Source: Sphingopyxis sp. BE259 (GTDB lineage: Bacteria; Pseudomonadota; Alphaproteobacteria; Sphingomonadales; Sphingomonadaceae). Taken from it: a stretch of DNA of 64,000 nt. The DNA is taken from contig NZ_JAVDWM010000001.1 in the NCBI RefSeq assembly GCF_031457495.1, positions 62,001 to 126,000 of the forward strand. The letters run 5' to 3'. Shown piece after piece: positions 1 through 8,179 of the stretch. The notes beneath the pieces were generated by a model that saw only the letters and a program-made list of their open reading frames with translations, was not told where the DNA came from and did no database searches. Position numbers and translations under genes: made by a program. Position 1 is the stretch's first letter; the number at the start of each line of letters is the position of its first letter.

Positions 1-1111
1 CTTTCGCGAGGGCAGGCTCGGCAATCACGCGGTGAACCTGCAGGCCATATTTATGTGCGAAATCAAGGTCGCGCTGGTCGTGCGCCGGGCAACCGAAAAT
101 CGCGCCGGTACCATAATCCATCAGCACATAGTTCACCACCCAGACCGGCATATGCCAGTTCGGATCGAGCGGATGTTCGACCGCCAGGCCGGTGTCGAAA
201 CCCATCTTCTCGGCGGTGTCGATCTGTTCAGCGGCGGTGCCCTGACGGCGGCATTCCGCGATGAACGCCGCCAGTTCGGGCGAATCCTTCGCCAGTTTCT
301 CCGCCAGCGGATGGTCGGGCGAAATCGCGGCGAAGCTCGCGCCATAGAGCGTGTCGGGGCGCGTCGTGAAGACGTCGAATCCCGGTGCACCGCCCGCGAG
401 TTTGAACGAGAACTCCAGCCCCTGCGACTTGCCGATCCAGTTTTCCTGCATCAGCCGAACCTTGTCGGGCCAGCTTTCGAGGCTGTCCAGCCCCTCAAGC
501 AATTCCTCGGCAAAGTCGGTGATCTTCAGGAACCACTGCGACAGCTTTTTCTTTTCGACCAGCGCGCCCGATCGCCAGCCGCGACCGTCGATCACCTGCT
601 CATTGGCGAGCACGGTCATGTCGACCGGGTCCCAATTGACATAGCTGTGCTTGCGCGTGACCAGACCCGCGGCGAACAGATCGAGGAACAGCGCCTGTTC
701 CTGGCCGTAATAATCGGGCTCGCACGTCGCGAGTTCGCGGCTCCAGTCGATCGCCAGGCCGAGGCGTTTGAGTTGCCCGCGCATCGCCGCGATATTGTCG
801 CGGGTCCAGCCGCCCGGATGGACGCCCTTTTCCATCGCGGCATTTTCGGCGGGCATACCGAAGGCGTCCCAGCCCATCGGGTGGAGCACGTCGTGGCCGG
901 TCATCCGCTTGAAGCGCGCCAGCACGTCGCCCATCGCATAGTTGCGGACATGCCCCATATGGATGCGCCCCGACGGATAGGGGAACATCTCGAGGATGTA
1001 GGCTTTCGGCCGATCTGCGCTGTCGGTCGTGGCAAAGCTGTTCGCCGCCTCCCACGCCTTTTGCCAGCGGGCGTCAGCGGCGAGGGCGCCAAAGCGCGGT
1101 TCGCGGGTCAT
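1..1111 (-). CDS. leuS: Leucine--tRNA ligase, N-terminal part (runs off the window)
   Basis: Class I aminoacyl-tRNA synthetase that charges tRNA-Leu in the cytoplasm. The first 370 codons are present; the 3' part lies left of base 1. The N-terminus has the LeuRS block [16 protein letters not shown] (about residues 43-58), whose HMGH is the class I HIGH signature, followed by the [12 protein letters not shown] block that is also specific to LeuRS. The catalytic KMSKS loop is outside the window. The ATG at 1111 puts the HIGH motif at about residue 51, normal for bacterial LeuRS. A DUF3576 lipoprotein gene lies 50 bp upstream on the same strand, an arrangement common in alphaproteobacteria, so the two are probably cotranscribed. 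Confidence 0.95.
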   Translation of the reverse strand, partial: MTREPRFGALAADARWQKAWEAANSFATTDSADRPKAYILEMFPYPSGRIHMGHVRNYAMGDVLARFKRMTGHDVLHPMGWDAFGMPAENAAMEKGVHPGGWTRDNIAAMRGQLKRLGLAIDWSRELATCEPDYYGQEQALFLDLFAAGLVTRKHSYVNWDPVDMTVLANEQVIDGRGWRSGALVEKKKLSQWFLKITDFAEELLEGLDSLESWPDKVRLMQENWIGKSQGLEFSFKLAGGAPGFDVFTTRPDTLYGASFAAISPDHPLAEKLAKDSPELAAFIAECRRQGTAAEQIDTAEKMGFDTGLAVEHPLDPNWHMPVWVVNYVLMDYGTGAIFGCPAHDQRDLDFAHKYGLQVHRVIAEPALAK

Positions 1112-1161
1112 TCGTCGGTTACCCCGTTCGTCTGTCGTGTCGGCGCGGGCGCGCCGCCGGA

Positions 1162-1635
1162 TTAGCCCTCGATGGCGCTACGGCGCAGGTCGCGGGCGCG
1201 GGTGAGGATGATTTCCTCGAGCTTTTGCACGGTCGCCGCCTGCACCGGGGCATCGACCCAGGCGCCGCCCTGGGCGACCTGGCGCGATGCCGCGACGCGC
1301 AGCGCATCGGCCCGAAGATCGCGGTCGAGGATCGACACGGTGACCTTCATCCGCTCGCCCGGATTGCCGGGGTTCGCATACCAGTCGGTAATGATGACGC
1401 CGCCCGACGAATCGGCCTGGAGCAGCGGCATGAACGACAAGGCGTCGAGCGAGGCGCGCCACAAATAGCTGTTCACGCCGATGGTCGTGACCTGGCTGGC
1501 GGCGAGGTCGGCGCGCGGCCGGTCCTTGCTGGCGCAGGCCGAAAGCCCGAGCGCCGCGAGCCCGAGCAGCACGAACTGGGCCGGACGGCGACCACGTGCG
1601 GCAGTGCGCTGGGCAAAGACGGAAAGCTGGGACAT
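1162..1635 (-). CDS. DUF3576 domain lipoprotein
   Basis: 157-residue predicted lipoprotein of unknown function. After a basic N-terminus there is a hydrophobic stretch (residues 20-33) ending in the lipobox LSAC, with Cys34 as the likely lipidated residue. The body matches my memory of DUF3576, a family found beside leuS in alphaproteobacteria, with a conserved [15 protein letters not shown] segment. It may belong to an envelope-biogenesis neighbourhood (lptE and holA usually follow leuS), but that is inference. ATG start at 1635; a perfect TATAAT-type -10 lies about 17 bp upstream, implying a very short leader. Confidence 0.8.
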   Translation of the reverse strand: MSQLSVFAQRTAARGRRPAQFVLLGLAALGLSACASKDRPRADLAASQVTTIGVNSYLWRASLDALSFMPLLQADSSGGVIITDWYANPGNPGERMKVTVSILDRDLRADALRVAASRQVAQGGAWVDAPVQAATVQKLEEIILTRARDLRRSAIEG

Positions 1636-1651
1636 GCCGATAACACCTTAT

Positions 1652-1657
1652 ATTATA
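1652..1657 (-). promoter_or_regulatory. Candidate -10 box for the DUF3576-leuS transcript
   Basis: Read on the minus strand this is TATAAT, 17 bp upstream of the DUF3576 start codon. No good TTGACA-like -35 is visible at the expected distance, so the promoter assignment is tentative. Confidence 0.35.
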
Positions 1658-1826
1658 GGCGCCGCCGGATCATAAGATCCGCGCCGCGCAGAACGGAATT
1701 GCCAGCGTCTCTATCGTCGTTGCCGCCGCCGGGCAAGCGCGGCAATTTCGGTGGGGTGGCGGTTCAGATTCTGGTCAGATTGAGGACCGACTGTGGTGAT
1801 CGCGCAACAATTTTACCCAAAAACGG

Positions 1827-1887
1827 TTTTGCCATAATAATTTGCCGGGATTCACTGGCAAAATCATGCCAGGAGGCCTATCTCCTG
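1827..1887 (+). promoter_or_regulatory. Two inverted repeats in the leader of the 237-residue secreted protein
   Basis: TTTTGCCA (1827-1834) is perfectly complementary to TGGCAAAA (1856-1863), and CAGGAG (1870-1875) to CTCCTG (1882-1887). Both lie in the otherwise empty 280-bp stretch between the divergent DUF3576 gene and the gene starting at 1916. They could be leader hairpins or an operator. No known riboswitch fold was recognised. Confidence 0.35.
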
Positions 1888-1915
1888 AATCACTTGGGGT
1901 TGGAGTCGCAGGGTC

Positions 1916-2629
1916 ATGGCGCGGAAATCGCGACATTTTTGGAAGGGCAGTCTCACCGCTTTGGCGGTGGTTTCGCTTGCCTTGCCGCCTGCTCTCGCTG
2001 CGATGTCACGCTCTGAGCGCATCCGCGATACAGCTTTGTCCGAAACGCTGCTGGGTCAATTTACCCCGGCATCGGGCGATCCGCGACTGATCGCGCGCTA
2101 TGCCAAAATGTCGGCCGAACAGCGCCGCAGCTTCAGCTTCACTCCCGCGCTGACCGATGACAGCCGCAAGAACCGCGCAATCACCGTCGTGATTCGCGCC
2201 CGCGACGATGCATCGAGCGCCGCACGCACCTCCGCCATTGCCGCGGGACGCACGGCACCGATCGCGATCACGCCCGTGGCCTACAATCTGGGCGCATCGG
2301 TCGGGTTCGAAAAATTCGTCACGCCTACGCTGCCGCGCGGCACCGACCTGCGCAACTTGCCGGTCGCCAAAGCGCCCGAACAGGCCGAGAAAAAGTCCCG
2401 TTTTGCGACGCGCATGCTCAACCGGCCGAGCGATCCCAGCGGCGCGACCGACCGCATCACCACACCCGGCGAAGCCTCTGCGGTCGATGTCGTCAGCAGC
2501 TATCGCCTGACCAAGAATATCGATGTCACCGCCGGGGTCCGCTATCGCAGCGACGATCGCGTCGAACCGTTGACCGATACCCGCCGCGACAGCCAGGCGG
2601 TCTATGTCGGAACCGCGTTCCGCTTCTGA
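1916..2629 (+). CDS. Secreted protein with outer-membrane-like C-terminus, unknown function
   Basis: 237 residues. The N-terminus (MARKSRHFWKGSLTALAVV, then a hydrophobic run ending ALAA near residue 28) is a Sec signal peptide. The middle is Ala/Arg/Thr rich with no domain I recognise. The last 45 residues alternate polar and hydrophobic (YRLTKNIDVTAGVRYRS ... VYVGTAFRF) and end in Phe, the pattern of the final strands of an outer-membrane beta-barrel and of the BAM signal. At 237 residues it could only form a small barrel. ATG at 1916 follows GGAG by 10 bases. Its 3' end overlaps the convergent ThiE-like gene by 28 bp. Confidence 0.6.
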   Translation: MARKSRHFWKGSLTALAVVSLALPPALAAMSRSERIRDTALSETLLGQFTPASGDPRLIARYAKMSAEQRRSFSFTPALTDDSRKNRAITVVIRARDDASSAARTSAIAAGRTAPIAITPVAYNLGASVGFEKFVTPTLPRGTDLRNLPVAKAPEQAEKKSRFATRMLNRPSDPSGATDRITTPGEASAVDVVSSYRLTKNIDVTAGVRYRSDDRVEPLTDTRRDSQAVYVGTAFRF

Positions 2630-3219
2630 CGCGTCCGGCGCTTCACCGCCGCATTTTCCCAAGCATCGATCGCCGCCCAGCCGGGTATGATCCGACTCAT
2701 CCGGCGGTTCAGTTCGCGCGCCCGCGCGGGAGTCATTCCGCCAAGCGCGACCGGCTGCCCCCCCGCGAGACGCGCCAGCCGCAGCCAAGCGGCCAAGCCG
2801 AGCGCCGCGACGCTACGATGCGAGCGCGTCGAATGCAGTGGCGAGATGAAAGCGCCGGTGGCTCCTACGCGGCGGGCGCGGCGCGCCTCGCGCCCATCAT
2901 GGACCGGCATCGTCAACAGCAAGTCCAGCCGCAGCGCCTGCGCGGCGCGGTGCGTGTCGTGCTGCCGCAGATGGACGCCATGAGCGCCCCAGCGCCGCGC
3001 GAGTTCGGGCGGGCCGGCGAGAAATATCGTCAGGCTCCGTGTCCGCGCCATATGCATCAGCCGCCGCAACAGGCGCCAGCGCGCGCCGGGGGCCAGGCTG
3101 TCATGGCGCAGGACGATCCCGCTGCCAGGTGGCAGCAGCGCCGCCAGCCGCGCGACACTGACCGTCAGCCGTTCGTCGCTAAATAGCCATTGCGGCGGCA
3201 GGGGGTGGCGTCGGACCAT
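2602..3219 (-). CDS. Thiamine-phosphate synthase-like (ThiE/TenI family), probably degenerate
   Basis: 205 residues with the TIM-barrel landmarks of the ThiE/TenI family: GAHGVHLRQ (about 78-86), GATGAFISPLHSTRSH (119-134) and the phosphate-binding turn ALGGMTP (158-164). The Gln-x-Arg-x-Lys block that binds pyrophosphate is reduced to IVLRHD (35-40), and the VND motif before the DGVH block reads LAGPPE, so metal and pyrophosphate ligands look lost. It may be a TenI-like paralogue with another role rather than an active thiamine-phosphate synthase. The ATG at 3219 was chosen because the domain begins just after it; an upstream ATG at 3333 would add a low-complexity extension. Convergent with the secreted-protein gene. 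Confidence 0.65.
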   Translation of the reverse strand: MVRRHPLPPQWLFSDERLTVSVARLAALLPPGSGIVLRHDSLAPGARWRLLRRLMHMARTRSLTIFLAGPPELARRWGAHGVHLRQHDTHRAAQALRLDLLLTMPVHDGREARRARRVGATGAFISPLHSTRSHRSVAALGLAAWLRLARLAGGQPVALGGMTPARARELNRRMSRIIPGWAAIDAWENAAVKRRTRQKRNAVPT

Positions 3220-3275
3220 CGCCCTTCCTATAGGCGCGTCGCGGGCGCACGCAACGCGCCGGGATGGGACGAATG

Positions 3276-3950
3276 ATGAGCGACGCGGCAGACAGGCTGG
3301 CTGAAGTAAAGGCAAAGATCGCCGACGCGGCAACGCGCGCGCGGCGGCGCGCCGACGACATCTGCCTGATCGCGGTGTCGAAAACGCACGACGCCGCCGC
3401 GATCCGCCCGCTGATTGCGGCGGGCCAGCGCCACTTCGGAGAGAACCGCGTTCAGGAGGCAGCGGCGAAATGGCCCGAACTGCGCGCCAAAACCCCCGAC
3501 GTCAAACTCCACCTGATCGGCCAGCTGCAATCGAACAAGGCCGACGAAGCGGTCGCGCTGTTCGACGCCATCCATTCGGTCGATCGCAGCTCGCTGGTGC
3601 AGGCACTCGCCAAGGCTTGTGAACAGGCGGGCAAGCAGCCGCAGCTGTTCGTTCAGGTCAATATCGGCGACGAGGCGCAAAAGGGCGGCTGCAAGGTCGC
3701 CGACCTGCCCGCATTGCTGGCCGAAGCCGCGGCCGCAGGGCTGACGATCGACGGCCTGATGGCCATCCCCCCCGCCGACATCGAACCCGCGCCTTTCTTT
3801 GCGCTGCTCGACGAACTGGCCGAGCGGAACGACTTGCCCGGACGCTCGATGGGGATGAGCGGCGATTATGAAACCGGGGTGATACTGGGCGCGACGCATG
3901 TGCGCGTCGGGACGGCGTTGTTCGGGATACGTGGGCAGGTAGACGGCTAG
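3276..3950 (+). CDS. yggS: YggS family pyridoxal-phosphate homeostasis protein
   Basis: 224-residue single-domain fold-type III PLP-binding protein (YggS/PROSC/PLPBP), thought to buffer cytosolic PLP rather than catalyse a reaction. The PLP lysine sits in ICLIAVSKTH (Lys36). Other family marks are HFGENRVQE (53-61), HLIGQLQSNK (about 78-87) and the C-terminal phosphate-binding GMSGDYETG and THVRVGTALFG. Three ATGs are available (3264, 3273, 3276); 3276 gives the usual MSDAADRLAEVKA start. It is separated from the convergent DUF4402 gene by a long GC-rich inverted repeat. Confidence 0.9.
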   Translation: MSDAADRLAEVKAKIADAATRARRRADDICLIAVSKTHDAAAIRPLIAAGQRHFGENRVQEAAAKWPELRAKTPDVKLHLIGQLQSNKADEAVALFDAIHSVDRSSLVQALAKACEQAGKQPQLFVQVNIGDEAQKGGCKVADLPALLAEAAAAGLTIDGLMAIPPADIEPAPFFALLDELAERNDLPGRSMGMSGDYETGVILGATHVRVGTALFGIRGQVDG

Positions 3951-3966
3951 CGATCGAGAACTAGCC

Positions 3967-4054
3967 GTCGCCCCCGCGAAGGCGGGGGCCGCTGTCGGTT
4001 TGCGCAGCAGCGTACGGAAAGGATGCTTGCGGCCCCCGCCTTCGCGGGTGCGAC
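3967..4054. repeat. Intergenic inverted repeat, family A copy 1
   Basis: Two 24-base arms, 3967-3990 and 4031-4054, are complementary with one mismatch (core CCCGCGAAGGCGGGGGCC). They flank a 40-base centre containing TGTCGGTTTGCGCAGC. It lies between convergent genes, so it could fold in either transcript. A related element with a similar centre lies at 40688-40771. Confidence 0.8.
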
Positions 4055-4106
4055 ATTGGGGTGAAACGTCCACTTCCTACCCCGAAGCACACCTCAAACG
4101 CCCGAT

Positions 4107-4631
4107 CTACTGATACTCCACCGTCACCGGAATTCGCCCGCGATAGTCGCCGTCGTCGGCGCCTGCGATCTGCAGACGACCGCCGAAGCGAAAGACAAGG
4201 CGGCCATCGGGGCCGAGGCGCGGGGCGGCGTTGAGGTCGGTGGCGAGGCCGGTGACGCGCGCGGTGCGGCCGTGACTGCCCTCCAGATCGACGCTGGTCG
4301 GCAGGATGACACGCACTTCGGCGCCCGGGGCGCCGCGCACGGTGACCACACCCGTCAATGCAAAGCCGCCGAGATCAACGACGTCGCCGCTGAGGCGGCG
4401 CGTGCCCGATACCGGGTCGACCGCGACCTCGCCGCCCATCGCGCCGACCGCGATTCGCCCCATGTCGAGCCGCGTTTCGACCTCGACGCGCAGCGGCACC
4501 TCGGCCTCGCGCGCCGCCAAGCTGGACGCCTTTTCCGGCGCGCAGAGCAGGCACTGCGCCGATGCCGCGGGCGCGGTGGCGAACATCAGCACACAGGCAA
4601 GGAAAAGGCGCAGTTTCACCCCTGAACGCAT
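4107..4631 (-). CDS. DUF4402 domain secreted protein
   Basis: 174 residues: signal peptide (MRSGVKLRLFLACVLMFATA, cleavage near residue 25 after SA), a Cys pair in QCLLC just after it, then a beta-rich domain ending DGDYRGRIPVTVEYQ. That end matches the C-terminus of the DUF4402 protein at 44670-45167 (AGDYTGTFNVTANYQ), so I place both in the same family. DUF4402 proteins are exported and are often coded beside fimbrial-type chaperones and ushers; none is adjacent here, so this one could be an orphan subunit of the 40.8-45.2 kb system. ATG at 4631; a GGTTAACC element lies just upstream. Confidence 0.7.
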   Translation of the reverse strand: MRSGVKLRLFLACVLMFATAPAASAQCLLCAPEKASSLAAREAEVPLRVEVETRLDMGRIAVGAMGGEVAVDPVSGTRRLSGDVVDLGGFALTGVVTVRGAPGAEVRVILPTSVDLEGSHGRTARVTGLATDLNAAPRLGPDGRLVFRFGGRLQIAGADDGDYRGRIPVTVEYQ

Positions 4632-4714
4632 AGCCGCGCTATGGTTAACCCCGCGTAAAACGCCCGCGCCGCTAATCGCTGGCTAGTTTTCCGCTTTTCG
4701 GCCACAGATGCGCG

Positions 4715-5785
4715 ATGCAGACACCCCCGCCGTCCCCCCGGCTGAACGCGCTCGCCACCGCCGTGCCGGGCCACGACATCCATCAGGCCTTTATCGACTG
4801 GGCGACCCCGCGGCTGGCCGACGAACGCGTGCGCGCGGTGTTTTCGCGGATGACCGCGCGGTCGGGGATCGACCATCGCTGGTCGGTGCTGCCCCCCACA
4901 GCGGGCGGCGGATCGCCGGTTGCGGCGGGCGGCTTTTACGACGTTCCCGGGCTGCCGCCGACGTCGGTGCGGATGCGCGCTTATGCCGACCATGCGCCTG
5001 AGCTCGCGATGCAAGCGATTGCGGCGCTGGGCGATGCGTTCGATGCGGCGCGCATCACCCATATCGTCGTCGCCAGCTGCACGGGCTTTGTCGCGCCGGG
5101 GATCGACCAGATATTGGCGCGGCGGCTGGGGCTGGCGGCGACCGTCGAGCGGGTGCTGATCGGGTTCATGGGCTGCTACGCCGGGGTCACCGCGCTGCGC
5201 ACCGCGCGGCATATCGTACGGTCCGAGGCCGATGCGGTGGTGCTGGTGGTCAGCGTCGAATTGTCCACCTTGCACCTGCAGCTCGCCGATCAGCCCGAAC
5301 CTTTGCTCGCGATGCTCCAGTTCAGTGACGGCGCCGCAGCGGCGATCGTGTCCGCCGATGCCGCCGGGTTCGAATTGGGCGACGGCGCCAGTCTGGCGCT
5401 GGAGGACAGCGCCGACCTGATCCGCTGGGACATCGGCGACACCGGCTTTGCGATGCAATTGTCGGGCGAAGTGCCGGGTCGGCTGCGCGATGCCTTGTCT
5501 GCCCTGGAGGTACGAAGCCAGCTGTTCGGCGCGGGCAATCCGCCGCCGCTGCTCGCTGTCCATGCCGGGGGCCGGTCGGTGCTCGATGCGGTCGAACATG
5601 CGCTCGGCGTTCCCTCCGAAGCGCTGGCCGACAGCCGCGCCGTGCTCGCGCGCTTTGGCAACATGTCGTCGGCAACGATATTGTTCGTGCTGGCCGACAT
5701 GATGGCCCGCGGTGCAAAGGGCGACGGGCTGGCGATCGCCTTCGGTCCCGGACTCGCCGCCGAAGCGATCCGCTTCACGGCATGA
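4715..5785 (+). CDS. Type III polyketide synthase
   Basis: 356-residue chalcone-synthase-like homodimeric enzyme that condenses acyl-CoA starters with malonyl-CoA to make resorcinols, pyrones or similar phenolic lipids. The triad is visible: Cys122 in VVASCTGFVAPG, His283 in AVHAGGRSVLDA and Asn316 in ARFGNMSSATIL. Size is normal for the family. It is the first gene of a three-gene operon; its stop overlaps the methyltransferase start by 4 bp (ATGA). The substrate cannot be read from sequence alone. By analogy with bacterial alkylresorcinol/alkylpyrone synthases such as Streptomyces griseus SrsA, a long-chain acyl starter is likely, but this is inference. ATG at 4715. Confidence 0.92.
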   Translation: MQTPPPSPRLNALATAVPGHDIHQAFIDWATPRLADERVRAVFSRMTARSGIDHRWSVLPPTAGGGSPVAAGGFYDVPGLPPTSVRMRAYADHAPELAMQAIAALGDAFDAARITHIVVASCTGFVAPGIDQILARRLGLAATVERVLIGFMGCYAGVTALRTARHIVRSEADAVVLVVSVELSTLHLQLADQPEPLLAMLQFSDGAAAAIVSADAAGFELGDGASLALEDSADLIRWDIGDTGFAMQLSGEVPGRLRDALSALEVRSQLFGAGNPPPLLAVHAGGRSVLDAVEHALGVPSEALADSRAVLARFGNMSSATILFVLADMMARGAKGDGLAIAFGPGLAAEAIRFTA

Positions 5786-6495
5786 CCCCCTTCACCAGCC
5801 TTCGCGCGCCGATCGACGCCGAGGAGGAAATGGACGCGGTAGAGCTGGCGCCCGCACGCTACGCCAAAGTGCTCGCCGACCTGTCGCGGATCAACGCGCT
5901 GACGCTGGCGGCGCGGCCCACGCTGGGGTTTCTGGACCGCGTCGCCGCACGCGGGGTGGGGACAAGGCCGTGGCGCATCCTCGATGTCGGCTTCGGCAGC
6001 GGCGACATGCTGGCGCGGATCGACCGTTGGGGAGCGCATCGCGGCGTCGCGCTCGATCTGGTCGGCGTCGATCTCAACCCGAACAGCGCGCCGGTTGCCG
6101 ACGCGCGGCTCGGCGGGCGGGCGCGGCTGGTCACCGGCGATTATCGCGATCTGGCGGGGCAGGGGTGGGACATCATCCTGTCCAGCCTGGTCACCCATCA
6201 TATGAGTGCGGCCCAGCGCACGGAATTCCTGCGCTTCATGGACGCCGAAAGCGCGCGCGGCTGGCTCGTCAACGATCTCCACCGTCAGCGCCTGCCCTTT
6301 GCCGGTTATCCGCTGCTCGCGGCGCTCGCGCGGGTCGATCCGATCGTCCGCCGCGACGGTCAGCTGTCGGTCGGGCGCAGCTTCCGCCGCGCCGAATGGC
6401 AAGCGATGCTGGCGGAGGCTTTGCCCGAAACCGCCACCCACGCGCGCATCTTTCGCAGCTTTCCCTATCGGTTGTGCGTCGAGCGCCTGAGATGA
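5782..6495 (+). CDS. Class I SAM-dependent methyltransferase of the type III PKS operon
   Basis: 237 residues. SAM-binding motif I is ILDVGFGSGDML (about 66-77), the acidic motif II is LVGVDLNPNS (about 94-103), and a third block WDIILSSLVTHH follows, all typical of the Rossmann UbiE/ubiquinone-type methyltransferase fold. It overlaps the polyketide synthase and the flavoprotein by 4 bp on each side, so the three are translationally coupled and very probably act on one product (O- or C-methylation of a phenolic ring; inference). In the S. griseus srs operon the methyltransferase is of the unrelated isoprenylcysteine type, so this cluster is not simply orthologous to it. Confidence 0.85.
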   Translation: MTPFTSLRAPIDAEEEMDAVELAPARYAKVLADLSRINALTLAARPTLGFLDRVAARGVGTRPWRILDVGFGSGDMLARIDRWGAHRGVALDLVGVDLNPNSAPVADARLGGRARLVTGDYRDLAGQGWDIILSSLVTHHMSAAQRTEFLRFMDAESARGWLVNDLHRQRLPFAGYPLLAALARVDPIVRRDGQLSVGRSFRRAEWQAMLAEALPETATHARIFRSFPYRLCVERLR

Positions 6496-7589
6496 CCGAT
6501 GCAATCATTATCGGCGCCGGACCGGCGGGTGCCGCAGCCGCGATCGGGCTGGCGCGCGCCGGGGCCAAAACATTGTTGCTCGAACGGATGCGTGAAACCG
6601 GCGATGCGCTGTGCGGCGGGTTCTTGAGTTGGCACTCGCTGGCGCGGCTCGACGCGCTCGGGATCGATCGCGCCGCGCTGGGCGGGCAGCAGCTTACGCA
6701 GGTGCGGCTGTTTGCCGGGCGGCGGTCCAGCGAAACCAACTTGCCGCAAACAGCCATGGGCGTATCGCGCCGCCGTCTCGATACGCTCTTGCAGGCAGCG
6801 GCGGTTGCCGCCGGGGCGGATATGCAGCGCGGCGTGTATGCGACGATGATCGATGGAGCGACCGTCCAGACCCGCGACGGCGCGACGCTGGCCGCGCCCG
6901 CGTTATTTCTGGCTGCGGGCAAGCACGGTTTTCGCGGCCAACCGCGCGCCCCGGCGCCGTGGCAGCAGCGCGATCCGGTGATGGGTCTGCGCTTGCGGCT
7001 GCCACACCACATCGCGCTCGACCGCCTTATCGGCGACGCGGTCGAGCTCCACCTGTTCGACCGCGGCTATGCCGGGTTGGTGCGGCAGGAGGACGGCAGC
7101 GCGAACCTGTGCCTGGCGACCCACAAGTCGCGGCTCGACGAAGCAGGCGGCGATCCGGAGGCGCTGCTCCGCGCGCTCGGCGCCGCCCATCCGGTGCTGG
7201 GCGAGCGGCTGGCATATGCCGACTGGTCGCAATCGATCGATGCGATCGGGCATGTCCCCTATGGCTGGCGCACCGCCGATGCCATGCCGGGACTGTTCCG
7301 CCTCGGCGATCAGGCGGGGGTGATCCCCAGTCTGGCAGGCGAAGGCATGGGGTTGGCGCTCGCCAGCGGCAACGCGGCGGTGGCGGCATGGCGCCGCGGC
7401 GGCGGCGATGCTGCGCCCGCGTTCCAGCGCGCGCTTGCGGCGCGCATGACGCGGCCGTTTGGCATCGCGAGCGCTGTTTGGCGTACCGGCGAAAATCCGC
7501 GCACCGCGGGCGGTTTGACCTCGCTGGCGGCGGCCTTTCCATCGCTGGTCCGCTGGGCGTCGCAAGCAACGCGGATCCGGGACGACTGA
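6492..7589 (+). CDS. FAD-dependent oxidoreductase/monooxygenase of the type III PKS operon
   Basis: 365 residues. The N-terminal dinucleotide fold begins at once with IIIGAGPAGAAAAIGLARAG (GxGxxG at 8-13), and the second FAD motif is FRLGDQAGVIPSLAGEGMG (about 266-284), as in the geranylgeranyl-reductase/phenol-hydroxylase class of flavoproteins. An early Cys block DALCGGF (about 37-43) is typical of the reductase branch. ATG at 6492 overlaps the methyltransferase stop. It probably hydroxylates or oxidises the polyketide ring, by analogy with SrsC; the analogy is functional, not proof of substrate. It is the last gene of the operon; msrB follows after 109 bp. Confidence 0.85.
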   Translation: MTDAIIIGAGPAGAAAAIGLARAGAKTLLLERMRETGDALCGGFLSWHSLARLDALGIDRAALGGQQLTQVRLFAGRRSSETNLPQTAMGVSRRRLDTLLQAAAVAAGADMQRGVYATMIDGATVQTRDGATLAAPALFLAAGKHGFRGQPRAPAPWQQRDPVMGLRLRLPHHIALDRLIGDAVELHLFDRGYAGLVRQEDGSANLCLATHKSRLDEAGGDPEALLRALGAAHPVLGERLAYADWSQSIDAIGHVPYGWRTADAMPGLFRLGDQAGVIPSLAGEGMGLALASGNAAVAAWRRGGGDAAPAFQRALAARMTRPFGIASAVWRTGENPRTAGGLTSLAAAFPSLVRWASQATRIRDD

Positions 7590-7698
7590 ACGGCCCGCCC
7601 CTTGCGGGACCGCGGTTTCGACCCGATATTAGGGGCAACCGTAATGCCGCCGACCATTGGCCCGCATCCACTGCCGCACGCCCGAGGAGAAATCCGCC

Positions 7699-8106
7699 AT
7701 GACCGATCCGAACCCCGACAAGCCGCTCGACCCGATGGCGCACCATGTGCTGCGCGAAGGCGGCACCGAGCGCGCCTTCACCGGCAAATATACCGATCAC
7801 AAGGGTGACGGCATGTACCGCTGCGCCGGATGCGGCGAGCCCTTGTTCGACAGCCGCACCAAATATGACAGCGGCTCGGGCTGGCCCAGCTATTCCGCAC
7901 CTGCCCAGGGCGGCGCAGTGACGGAGTTGACCGACACCAGCCACGGAATGGTCCGCACCGAAGTGCGCTGCGCCAATTGTGAAGGCCATCTCGGCCATGT
8001 CTTTCCCGACGGCCCCGGACCGACGGGGCTGCGCTATTGCATCAACAGCGCGGCGCTTGACTTCGCGGGGCGCGCGCCGGATGAGGCGCAGACCGACGAA
8101 GGCTGA
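7699..8106 (+). CDS. msrB: Peptide-methionine (R)-S-oxide reductase MsrB
   Basis: 135 residues. Reduces R-methionine sulfoxide in proteins using thioredoxin. The two zinc-binding CxxC pairs are CAGC (42-45) and CANC (91-94), the substrate site is [11 protein letters not shown] (56-66) and the catalytic cysteine is Cys114 in [12 protein letters not shown] at 7699 is preceded by GAGGAG at the right distance; an in-frame upstream start at 7657 lacks a ribosome site. Confidence 0.95.
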   Translation: MTDPNPDKPLDPMAHHVLREGGTERAFTGKYTDHKGDGMYRCAGCGEPLFDSRTKYDSGSGWPSYSAPAQGGAVTELTDTSHGMVRTEVRCANCEGHLGHVFPDGPGPTGLRYCINSAALDFAGRAPDEAQTDEG

Positions 8107-8179
8107 ACCAGCCATCGCCGGGGGGCTGCAATGAAGGGCTGGCGCTGACAGGGCGCGGCGAGGGAAGGAATACACCGCT

